Positions 1-5,640 are shown, numbered from the stretch's first letter. The stretch: 11,675 bases of DNA from Palsa-504 sp050013055 (GCA_050013055.1 JBEKGC010000296.1:1-11675), one strand, 5' to 3'. A program made the numbers and translations. The notes: a model not told the origin generated them from the sequence alone.

Positions 1-103
1 GCTCACCTCAAATCCTGGCGTATTCTCCACACCGATTACCGGCGGCCACTCCGTACGTACACCACATCCTATCGGGCAGCTGTAGGACTGTACTTCTTTA
101 AAC

Positions 104-238
104 TCAATTTTGGATAAGCTTCGGCGTACGTCGCGTCCCGGGCATCCAGACGATCCTGGTGACCGGCAGCCCCTTGGCAGCCAAATCCGCCACATATGGA
201 TGTAGCCGGCCGTAAGCGAGATTGTGGCCGTGTTCATA
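104..238 (-). other. Short open frame of unknown origin
   Basis: About 44 codons are open on the minus strand, reading YEHGHNLAYGRLHPYVADLA and onward to a TGA at 104-106. The composition looks protein-like, but there is no start codon, no ribosome site and no family I recognise. It sits directly beyond the breakpoint of a transposase remnant, so it is more likely another gene scrap than a gene. Bases 1-103 hold nothing I can support. Confidence 0.2.
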
Positions 239-390
239 GTGGCCCGGGAAGCTTGATGAGGGTGCCCTCGATGACCGGCAGTTTCCCCTGGTGGCCTTCC
301 CGGGCGCCGCGGGCTTTCAGCTGGGGATGCATCCGGTGCCAGGTGCGGGCTTGCGCGGTCCCGTACCGGGAGGTCTCCGTGATGCGGGCA
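234..390 (-). pseudogene. IS transposase C-terminal-region remnant
   Basis: The minus strand encodes TETSRYGTAQARTWHRMHPQ, then a segment containing GHQGKLPVIEGTLIKL, then an immediate stop. From memory, the pattern TSRYGTA...W.R.HP.L..RGA.EGH.GKLPVIEGTLI.L is characteristic of a large actinobacterial DDE transposase group (IS701-like / DDE superfamily endonuclease). In intact members the segment is followed by roughly VDHLP and a WLW motif. Here that continuation is gone: after IKL the frame reads PGPL and stops. Only about 50 of roughly 400 residues remain and both ends are truncated. No terminal inverted repeats were seen. It is a dead remnant marking old insertion-sequence activity. Confidence 0.6.
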
Positions 391-392
391 CG

Positions 393-662
393 GTGGTTGT
401 CATCCCCACGGTGCCGACCGTGACGACGATCAGCCCCACCCAGAGCCCGACCACCGGTGAGACTCTAGTGACGATTACCGGCGCCAGCCTGGATGAGGTC
501 ACCACCGTCGTGAACTTCGGCCCCAACCTGGCCACCAACCTGTTCCTCAACGCCGCCGACACCCAACTGCGGGTTACCTCCCCTGGCGGTGTCGGTACTG
601 TTCCGGTCACTGTGACCGCACCTGGGGGCACCAGCAACGCTCTGGACTTCACCTACCAGCAA
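393..662 (+). pseudogene. Orphan IPT/TIG domain fragment
   Basis: One plus-strand segment encodes an Ig-like IPT/TIG domain of about 85 residues. It opens PTVTTISPTQSPTTGETLVT, continues ITGASLDEVTTVVNFG, and ends VPVTVTAPGGTSNALDFTY. The motif order (ISP..GP..GGT.VTI.G..F, then V..P.G.GTV.VTV..P.GTS....F.Y) is diagnostic of the fold, which normally occurs in tandem in large secreted actinobacterial proteins. There is no start codon, signal peptide or ribosome site of its own. Upstream the frame runs antisense through the transposase remnant. Downstream it turns into Arg/Ser-rich sequence and stops at 789-791, inside the 3' end of the peptidase gene. It is best read as one domain stranded by rearrangement. 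Confidence 0.6.
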
Positions 663-709
663 TCTCCGATATGCCGCGAGACCGCGGCGACCTCACCGAG
701 TGGCCGCAC

Positions 710-725
710 TCGTCTTCGAAGACGA
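710..725. repeat. 16-bp perfect palindrome
   Basis: TCGTCTTCGAAGACGA is perfectly self-complementary and lies 37 bp past the stop codon of the minus-strand peptidase gene. A second small stem, GAGTG with CACTC around GCCG, lies at 699-712 and overlaps it slightly. No T-run follows in either direction, so an intrinsic terminator is not supported. It could be a protein-binding dyad, a hairpin that stabilises the 3' end of the peptidase mRNA, or chance. Confidence 0.3.
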
Positions 726-762
726 TCTAGCCGCCGAGGCCGCCGCTGTCCCTTAGTAACTG

Positions 763-1632
763 TTAGTAACTGTCCTGCCATGTGTTGGTGAAGGAGCTTG
801 AGGCCAGGCCCGACGTGGACACGATGTCATACGTGCCGGTGGAGTCTATGCAGGTAATGCCGTAGGTCGTGATTGAGCCAGTGTAGGTCGCCACGATGCT
901 GGAGAACTTGTCGGTGGTGAACTGCGCCTCGGGCACGATGCCCGTGGTGGCGTATTCCGGACGCTCGGTGATCCACTCCGCGCTTTCGTCGAGGCAGGTG
1001 GAAGCCGCGCAGGTGGCCGTTTCGGTGAAGCTGTTGGCTGAGTGGGTGGAGTCGGTCAGCGCGAGCGTGTAACTTGTGCCGCTGCGGGTCACCGACGCCT
1101 TGATACTGTCGCCTGCTACGACCGTCGTGCCGACCTCGACGGTGCCGGCCGGGTACATCTCGTACCAGCTGTAATACAAGGCCACACCCTCGAAGCACTG
1201 GCTGGATGTGCCGTCTTGCTCGACGGTGTCGGTGTTGAAGCCGTCCAGGCCCACCCATTCCGATGTGATCCTGTCCTCGGATGTGCAGGTAACTGCGGGC
1301 ACGCTCCACGAACCGGAGACCTTGGTGAAGGCACCGGCGGTGCTGGAGTCATCCGCATAGCCGGCCCAGTTGTAGGTCCCGACGTCGGTGATTGCGTTGG
1401 TGACGCCCGATTTAGGCTCCCCGGACGTGAACAGCGCGGTATCGGGATGGCGCAGGTCTGTGACCAGTGCGGCCTTCGCTGCGGCCAGGAACTTGGCCGT
1501 CAGGTGCGCGTGCACGGTGACCGCAGGCGCGGCCCGAACTGATGTCGGTGCTGTCGTGACGGCCGAAATGGCTATCCCGCCGCCCAGGGCAGTAGCGGAG
1601 ACCACGACGAGCAGCAAGCGCCGGATAGACAT
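763..1632 (-). CDS. Secreted G1-family (eqolisin-like) glutamic endopeptidase
   Basis: A 289-residue secreted acid-type protease. The start is ATG at 1630-1632, preceded four bases away by GGGGAGG; an upstream in-frame start (1671) lacks such a site. Residues 1-35 are a Sec signal (MSIRR, a hydrophobic stretch, then an SVRA-AP cleavage region), and about 36-85 look like a propeptide. The mature domain opens NWAGYADDSS (about residue 88). Motifs typical of peptidase family G1 are WVGLDGFNTDTVEQDG with candidate catalytic Gln139, and LDESAEWITERP with candidate catalytic Glu219. The 80-residue spacing is close to the 83 of scytalidoglutamic peptidase (Gln53/Glu136). Five cysteines (116, 146, 208, 213, 261) could form disulfides. 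Eqolisins act on extracellular proteins at acid pH; that activity is inferred here. The gene is intact although everything around it is fragmentary. Confidence 0.88.
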   Translation of the reverse strand: MSIRRLLLVVVSATALGGGIAISAVTTAPTSVRAAPAVTVHAHLTAKFLAAAKAALVTDLRHPDTALFTSGEPKSGVTNAITDVGTYNWAGYADDSSTAGAFTKVSGSWSVPAVTCTSEDRITSEWVGLDGFNTDTVEQDGTSSQCFEGVALYYSWYEMYPAGTVEVGTTVVAGDSIKASVTRSGTSYTLALTDSTHSANSFTETATCAASTCLDESAEWITERPEYATTGIVPEAQFTTDKFSSIVATYTGSITTYGITCIDSTGTYDIVSTSGLASSSFTNTWQDSY

Positions 1633-1671
1633 ATATCCTCCCCTTTTGCTGAAAAATGTTATGCGAGCCAT

Positions 1672-1700
1672 AAGTTACTCTTCGATAATTAGATCCGCAA
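1672..1700 (-). promoter_or_regulatory. Candidate promoter of the G1 peptidase gene
   Basis: Reading the minus strand, TTGCGG (1695-1700) and TAACTT (1672-1677) are separated by 17 bp and lie 39 bp upstream of the peptidase ATG. The -10 fits TAnnnT and the -35 keeps TTG. The surrounding sequence is noticeably more AT-rich than its neighbours, as expected for a promoter. This is pattern matching only. Confidence 0.35.
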
Positions 1701-1827
1701 GAGTTCTAGTGCCTAGTACGGCAGCCGTCATTCGCTGGCTGATCATGGTGATCTTGGCGTTTCGGGCGAGTCTGGTGCGCTTGTGGAATCACAGGGAGCG
1801 TGCCTGGTGCGGGTGCGGCTATTAGAG

Positions 1828-1856
1828 ATACCAGATTTCTGGTTGAAATCGGGTAT
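1828..1856. repeat. AT-rich 12-bp inverted repeat between gene remnants
   Basis: Arms ATACCAGATTTC (1828-1839) and GAAATCGGGTAT (1845-1856) flank TGGTT and pair at 11 of 12 positions. The composition contrasts with the GC-rich surroundings. It lies in the roughly 215-bp gap between the peptidase promoter region and the recombinase fragment. No T-run follows on either strand. It could be a mobile-element terminus, a recombinase core site or a transcript hairpin. No gene is supported in 1701-1875. Confidence 0.4.
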
Positions 1857-1875
1857 GTCGGTCGCTGCTGGAGCG

Positions 1876-2073
1876 TCATGACATATTGGCACATATCGCC
1901 AGGATTGATTTCGTCTGCTGGAGGCGGATCGTGTGCTCGTCGCGGGGCGGCAGCGCGCCGGTGGCGACCAGGACGCTGCGCAGGTGCCTGATCGTCTTGC
2001 TGTCGGGCAGCTCGTCCAGGGCGGCGTGGGTCAGCGGCCGCTCGCCTGCCGCGAGCTCACCCAAGATCGCCCC
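1876..2073 (-). pseudogene. Tyrosine-recombinase-associated protein fragment
   Basis: The minus strand reads GAILGELAAGERPLTHAALD, then ELPDSKTIRHLRSVLVATG and ALPPRDEHTIRL. From memory, the pattern PLTH..LD.LP..KT..HLRS.LVA.GALP.RDE...RLE occurs in the N-terminal half of large actinobacterial site-specific integrases/recombinases. Homology appears to end near 1921, after which the frame runs through non-family residues to a TGA at 1876-1878. The catalytic Arg-His-Arg-Tyr domain is absent, so it cannot be active. The start side is broken at the poly-G tract at 2077-2083. The family assignment is from recall and moderately sure; the fragmentary state is clear. Confidence 0.5.
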
Positions 2074-2207
2074 GGCGGGGGGGCGAGGTAGTGCCGCAGG
2101 TCGCGGCTGGTGAAGCCGGCGGCCCGGAGCGCGAGGGCGCAGCAGGCGCCCAAGAGGGCGTGGACGCGGGGGTCGGGGAACCGAGGGCGGCGAAGATCAG
2201 CCTCCGG
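2074..2207 (-). pseudogene. Fragment of an actinobacterial 'FxxRDLRxxLAP' protein
   Basis: In a different minus-strand frame from the recombinase fragment, the sequence encodes RRPRFPDPRVHALLGACCAL and then ALRAAGFTSRDLRHYLAPP. This resembles a widespread, poorly characterised actinobacterial family with the pattern FgDPRV.ALL.AL....L..GFtnRDLR..LAPLLG. An in-frame stop lies immediately upstream, and the reading frame is lost at the G7 run (2077-2083). Two explanations fit. Either one base was lost in the G run of a single gene that included the recombinase-like part, or two unrelated remnants were joined here. Its beginning overlaps the stop codon of the binding-protein pseudogene, another sign of a junction. 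Confidence 0.45.
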
Positions 2208-3100
2208 TCATGATGGTGATCTTGAACGAGCTGTCACTCTGGGGGAGCAGGTTGAACCGGAGCATCGCGTTGACCACGCGCTGCAGCCGCACCGCGTCGA
2301 CCCCGACCGGGAACGAGGGGAGGGAGCGAGATGAGCGCCGCGGCCGTGCGGCTAATGCCGAGGTAGGTCTCGACGGCTTGCTCCACGGCGGCGCGGTTGG
2401 TGTCGGCGATGTCCTGGCCTTGCCCCAACGCCGTGGTGAAGGCCTTCAAGGTGTTGGGGTACTTCTTCGCCCACGCTTGCGTCACCACGTAGCCCTGGAT
2501 CGGGAAGTCCTGGGTGGAGCCCTGGTCGAGATCGGCCAGTTCTTCCAGCCCGGCGCTTTGCTCGCCGAGGCTGACGAACGGCTCGGGGGAGAACGACGCG
2601 GTGACGGCGTTGGCGGTCAGCGCGCTCGGCACGGCCGGGAAGGGCACGTCGTCGTTAAGCTTCACCTGGCTGGGCGTGATGTCGTGCTGGACGAGCAGCG
2701 AATCGAGCAGCAAGGTGCCGATGTCGTTCGGCGCGTTGACCGAGACCGTCTTGCCCTTGAGCTGGCTGATCGAGGTGATAGGCGAGCCGCCCCTGACCAG
2801 CAGGGCCAGCACGTTCGGCTGCAGGAAGGACGCCTCGGCGATGATCCGCAGCCGGGCCTGGCCCGCTGCCTCGTTGTCGATGTAGGTGACGTAGTCCCCG
2901 GCGGTGATGTCGTAACTGCCTTTGAGCTGGCCGTCGATCAGGTCCTGAGTGGACGGCGGGATCTTTCCCACCGGCACGATCCTCACCTGCAGGCCCTGGG
3001 CGGCGAACAGGCCGTCCGTCTCGGCGATGTACAGGCCCGCGGAGTCGATGGCCGGGAACGCGTCGACCACGATGCTGGTCTTCTCGAGCGGGCGCCGATG
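2198..3100 (-). pseudogene. SsuA/NMT1-type ABC substrate-binding protein, truncated and frameshifted
   Basis: The frame opens at LEKTSIVVDAFPAIDSAGLY (near 3088) and continues IAETDGLFAAQGLQVRIVPV. Later landmarks are YDITAGDYVTYIDNEA, VSVNAPNDIGTLL, FSPEPFVSLGEQ, FPIQGYVVTQAWAKKYPNTL and the YLGISRTAAALISLP helix. This is the periplasmic-binding-protein type II fold of the SsuA/ThiY/NMT1 group (sulfonate, taurine, nitrate or pyrimidine-precursor uptake); the ligand is unknown. Two defects are visible. The 5' end lacks the signal peptide and lipobox, with a stop (TGA near 3120) just upstream and no credible start. At 2317-2324 one extra base in a G/C run shifts the frame. In the other frame the ending continues FPVGVDAVRLQRVVNAMLRF to FKITIMTGG and the stop at 2198-2200. 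No partner permease or ATPase lies nearby. Confidence 0.75.
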
Positions 3101-3189
3101 CGATAAGTACGATCCGGGGTTTCATCGTGCTCCAGCGAAAGGTGTGCGGACCTGCTCCGCGGGCGGCCGGGTATGTGCCGAGACCCCGT

Positions 3190-3218
3190 TCGAAATGAGT
3201 CACGAGACATCGAAATGA
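3190..3218. repeat. Direct repeat of TCGAAATGA, 20-bp pitch
   Basis: TCGAAATGA occurs at 3190-3198 and again at 3210-3218, so the copies are about two helical turns apart. The interval between the binding-protein pseudogene and the GAF-ANTAR gene (3101-3427) holds no gene I can support; this repeat, two hairpins and a possible promoter are its only structure. It could be an activator site or chance. Confidence 0.25.
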
Positions 3219-3297
3219 TCAGGATCGCTCGTCATGGGCCAAACGCCACAACTGATATCGTGCCACCCAGTCACCGATGTTAACTCATTGTGGCCGG

Positions 3298-3337
3298 CCC
3301 GGATGCGCAAATCCGGGAAAGCCGCCGACCTGGCGGC
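3298..3337. repeat. Two tandem hairpins upstream of the GAF-ANTAR gene
   Basis: Stem 1: CCCGGAT (3298-3304) pairs perfectly with ATCCGGG (3311-3317) around a six-base loop, GCGCAA. Stem 2, three bases later: GCCGCC (3321-3326) pairs with GGCGGC (3332-3337) around GACCT. Tandem hairpins with hexaloops are the known RNA target class of ANTAR domains, but these loops lack the reported A1/G4 signature. Whether they are transcribed depends on the start point. If the promoter at 3342-3365 is the only one, they lie upstream of the message. Confidence 0.4.
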
Positions 3338-3341
3338 CGGC

Positions 3342-3365
3342 GTTTGAGCGGCTGCCAATGGGTAG
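3342..3365 (+). promoter_or_regulatory. Candidate SigB/SigF-type stress promoter
   Basis: GTTT at 3342-3345, 14 bp, then GGGTAG at 3360-3365. The actinobacterial SigB/SigF consensus is about GnTT, 14-16 bp, GGGTA(T/C), so five of six -10 bases and all of the -35 fit. It would start transcription near 3372, giving a leader of about 45-60 bases that contains the 3391-3410 dyad. ANTAR and GAF regulators are commonly under stress sigma factors in this phylum. No good TTGACA/TAnnnT promoter was found nearby. Confidence 0.4.
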
Positions 3366-3390
3366 TAGGTGGCGGACCATATGACGCGAG

Positions 3391-3410
3391 GATGCGCGAG
3401 GTCGCGCATC
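3391..3410. repeat. 20-bp dyad just before the GAF-ANTAR start
   Basis: GATGCGCGA and TCGCGCATC are perfect 9-bp inverted arms separated by GG. In RNA this folds as a 7-bp stem with loop GAGGTC, or a 9-bp stem with an impossibly short loop. It lies 6-18 bases before the two candidate start codons, where it could cover the weak ribosome site. It could be a DNA operator or an RNA hairpin. Confidence 0.45.
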
Positions 3411-3427
3411 ACGTAATGGGTGTATTT

Positions 3428-4228
3428 ATGGTGAGTGAACATGAAGACGGCGGACAAGATATAAAAAAACTCCAACATGCGCTGCTCAGCACGGAAAGCG
3501 TCGAGCAATTTCTTCATGAAATGTCCATACTTGCGGCCGGTCTCATCGACGGCGGCATATCGTGCGGGATGACGATGCAGCCTGGCGGGCGACCGGTCAC
3601 CGTCGCGTGCAGCGACCCGGTGGCCGCCCAGGTAGACGGACTGCAATACGAACTCGACGACGGTCCCTGCCTGCATGCGATGCGGGACGGCCAGGTCGTG
3701 CGCATTGACGACACCGCCGACAAGACGCGCTGGCCCGAGTTCGAGGCACAGGCGGTGGCCGTGGGAATCCGGTCCTGCCTGGCACTGCCGCTGAGCGCGG
3801 ACGGCCGGCCCATAGGAGCCATTAACCTGTACGCGCGGACGGCATCGGCGTTCGGCCCGGCCGAAGCGCGGCGCGCCGAGAATTTTGCCGCGAACGCCTC
3901 GGGTGCCCTTAGCCTGGCGACCAGGCTGGCCGCCAATGCCAACCTTATCGGCCAGCTGCGCTCGTCTCTCGCCTCACGAACCGTTATTGACCAGGCGCTG
4001 GGCATCATCATGGCCAGGGAACGCTGCACGCAATCCTATGCGTTCGCTATCATGCGGTCTGCGTCGCAAAACAATAACGTCAAACTACGCGATATCGCCG
4101 CCTCGGTCGTGACCAGCGTGACGGGCGAGTCGCCCCAGCCGCCGCCTCCGTTCGAAGACACGTTAACCACCAGCCGTGATGCCGCGGACCAGGCGCGGCC
4201 GGGCCGACGGCCAGCTACGGCGGGGTGA
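3428..4228 (+). CDS. GAF and ANTAR domain protein (predicted transcription antiterminator)
   Basis: 266 residues from ATG 3428. The start is not certain: ATG 3416 and GTG 3431 are also possible and none has a good ribosome site. Residues about 30-165 are a GAF sensor domain, with YELDDGPCLHAMRDGQVVRI, RWPEFEAQAVAVGIRSCLAL and PLSADGRPIGAINLYA typical of actinobacterial members. Residues about 174-233 are an ANTAR domain: LIGQLRSSLASRTVIDQALG, then IIMARERCTQSYAFAIMRSA and SQNNNVKLRDIAASVV. ANTAR domains bind paired RNA hairpins and prevent premature termination; the GAF domain presumably senses a ligand or redox state. The last 30 residues are a Pro/Ser/Arg-rich tail. No phosphoacceptor receiver domain is present. 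The stop lies 14 bp inside the convergent lacI gene. Confidence 0.88.
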   Translation: MVSEHEDGGQDIKKLQHALLSTESVEQFLHEMSILAAGLIDGGISCGMTMQPGGRPVTVACSDPVAAQVDGLQYELDDGPCLHAMRDGQVVRIDDTADKTRWPEFEAQAVAVGIRSCLALPLSADGRPIGAINLYARTASAFGPAEARRAENFAANASGALSLATRLAANANLIGQLRSSLASRTVIDQALGIIMARERCTQSYAFAIMRSASQNNNVKLRDIAASVVTSVTGESPQPPPPFEDTLTTSRDAADQARPGRRPATAG

Positions 4229-5348
4229 TCTCGCCCGAGCCCCGGGCCACCAGGCGGGTCGGGACGATGTGCGCCCGTGGCTCTGAGGTGTCTCCGTCGA
4301 TCCTGCGGAACAGGATCTGCGCGGCCAGCGTCCCGATGGCCGCCACATCCTGGGCCACCACCGTGACCGGCGGGTCGAGCATGTCAGCCAGCGGCACGTC
4401 GTCGAAGCCGACCATCGCCGTGCGGTGCTGGACGCCGATGGCCCGCAGCGCCCTGACCGTGCCGAGCGTGATCAGGTTCTGCGCGCTGAACAGCGCCCCC
4501 GGCGGCTCGGGCCCGGTCAGCAACTCGGCCGCGGCCGCCTCGGCGGCGGCGGCGGTGTGCAGATCGCGCCGGACGATCCGGGGATCCTCGGTCAGCCCCG
4601 CCTCGCGCAGCGCCTCCTGGTAGCCCGAGTAGCGATCTTGACAGGTCGCAATCGAGACCAGGTCACCGAGAAAGGCGATGCGGCGGTGGCCATGGCCGAT
4701 GAGGTGCCTGACGGCCGCGATGGCGCCGTCCCGATTGTCGGCCATCACGCTGTCGGCGGGCAGGAGCGCGGGCGGGCGGTCCACGAAGACCACGGCGGTG
4801 CCCACTTCCTGCTCGTCACGCAGGTACGAGTGGTCACGTCCGGCCGGAACGATGATCAGGCCGTCGACTCGCCGCGCGACCAGGGTGGAAGCCAGCTCGC
4901 GCTCCCGGACCGGATCCTCGTCCAGGCTGCCGGCCAGCAGGCCCACGCCACGCTCGCGGGCCACGTTTTCTACCGCGCGGTAAACGCTCGACGAGTACGG
5001 GTTGCTGACATCCTCGAGCATCAGGCCGATCATGAAGGACTTGCGGTCCCCGCGCCGCAAGTTGCTCGCGGTCATGTTGTGCCGGTAGTTCAGCTGCGCG
5101 GCGGCGCGGCGCACCCGGGCCGCCAGGTCGGCATCTACGGTCGTGGCGCCGTTGACGACCCGGGACACCGTCTTCAGGCTCACCCCGGCCAGCGCCGCCA
5201 CGTCTCGCATCGTCGCCCGGCCCGGCGGGGGCGACGGCACGGGCATCGGCGCCAGCGGCGTGACCACTGGCCGGTGGCCAGGGGCCGACCCCATGACTGT
5301 CGACGATACTGACTGCGGCCCTGATGAACTCGCAGTACTTGGTGGCAT
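4215..5348 (-). CDS. LacI-family transcriptional repressor
   Basis: 377 residues from ATG 5346-5348, which has GGAGGGGG five bases upstream. An upstream TTG (5393) lacks such a site. Residues 1-45 are a Pro/Ser-rich extension. Residues about 46-100 are the LacI DNA-binding domain: TMRDVAALAGVSLKTVSRVV, then NGATTVDADLAARVRRAA and a YRHNMTASNLRRG hinge. The periplasmic-binding-like core follows: IGLMLEDVSNPYSSSVYRAV, DGLIIVPAG, VVFVDRPP, IAFLGDL, DRYSGYQEAL, AMVGFDDVPLADMLDPPVTV. This is the usual one-domain-plus-core architecture. It is divergent from the polyol operon, and two matching dyads occur in the gap, one inside its own predicted promoter. It most likely represses the operon and itself until an imported or derived sugar binds. 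Its 3' end overlaps the convergent GAF-ANTAR gene by 14 bp. Confidence 0.92.
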   Translation of the reverse strand: MPPSTASSSGPQSVSSTVMGSAPGHRPVVTPLAPMPVPSPPPGRATMRDVAALAGVSLKTVSRVVNGATTVDADLAARVRRAAAQLNYRHNMTASNLRRGDRKSFMIGLMLEDVSNPYSSSVYRAVENVARERGVGLLAGSLDEDPVRERELASTLVARRVDGLIIVPAGRDHSYLRDEQEVGTAVVFVDRPPALLPADSVMADNRDGAIAAVRHLIGHGHRRIAFLGDLVSIATCQDRYSGYQEALREAGLTEDPRIVRRDLHTAAAAEAAAAELLTGPEPPGALFSAQNLITLGTVRALRAIGVQHRTAMVGFDDVPLADMLDPPVTVVAQDVAAIGTLAAQILFRRIDGDTSEPRAHIVPTRLVARGSGEITPP

Positions 5349-5417
5349 CGAGACCCCCTCCGTAGCGGCCCTAAGCCGACTCCTACCACACAAAAGGTAC
5401 AGTCACGGCGTTAGCTC

Positions 5418-5508
5418 GCCCGAGCCGCGCCGTGCGCGCCGCCCGAGCCGCGCCGTGCGCGCCGCCCGAGCCGCGCCGTGCGCGCCGCCCGAGCCGCGCC
5501 GTGCGCAC
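5418..5508. repeat. 23-bp tandem repeat, four copies
   Basis: Copies lie at 5418-5440, 5441-5463, 5464-5486 and 5487-5508. The first three are identical; the fourth differs only at its end (GCGCAC in place of GCGCGCC). The unit begins GCCCGAGCCGCGCC and ends GTGCGCGCC. A 23-bp unit changes frame with each copy, so it is not a protein repeat, and no spacers exist, so it is not a CRISPR. It lies 70-160 bp upstream of the lacI ATG, within the leader predicted from the promoter at 5612-5640. A degenerate relative of the motif continues to about 5545. Copy number is likely to vary between strains by slippage. Confidence 0.9.
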
Positions 5509-5611
5509 ACCGCGCTCCGAGCCATGCGGCGCGCCGTGCCGGGTCGCCCGTCTCCCTGCGCCGTCCCCGGGCACAGCCAGCGGCTGCTTCACCCTTGGCC
5601 TGGCCCTTCGC

Positions 5612-5640
5612 ACCTTACCTGTCCCGACATCGTTGTCCAA
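5612..5640 (-). promoter_or_regulatory. Candidate lacI promoter
   Basis: Reading the minus strand: TTGGAC (5635-5640), 17 bp, TAAGGT (5612-5617). The -10 fits TAnnnT and the spacing is ideal. It would start a lacI transcript near 5605 with a leader of about 255 bases containing the 23-bp repeats. The dyad at 5624-5639 covers the -35 and spacer, an arrangement expected for autorepression. The -35 match is only moderate. Confidence 0.4.
5624..5639. promoter_or_regulatory. LacI-type operator O2 (lacI side)
   Basis: CCGACATCGTTGTCCA matches the reverse complement of the dyad at 5812-5827 at 14 of 16 positions, with the central 13 bases GACATCGTTGTCC identical. Both have the central CG step and even-spaced arms typical of LacI-family operators. 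It overlaps the predicted -35 and spacer of the lacI promoter. Its centre is 188 bp from the other site, close to 18 helical turns at 10.5 bp per turn, so both sites face the same side of the DNA. Confidence 0.65.

Noticed and set aside
1689..1800. Minus-strand frame ending ARNAKITMISQRMTAAVLGT and a short tail before a stop at the peptidase promoter
   Set aside because: It looks faintly protein-like but is under 40 codons, begins after a stop, has no ribosome site and matches no family I know.
3200..3676. Minus-strand frame overlapping the start of the GAF-ANTAR gene
   Set aside because: It is antisense to a clear GAF domain and shows no family motif.
4425..5312. Long open frame antisense to lacI
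   Set aside because: It runs fully opposite a clear LacI coding sequence. The protein is Gly/Arg/His-rich with no family motif, a GC-bias shadow.
5418..5508. Repeat array as a CRISPR
   Set aside because: Copies abut directly with no spacers and no cas gene is present.
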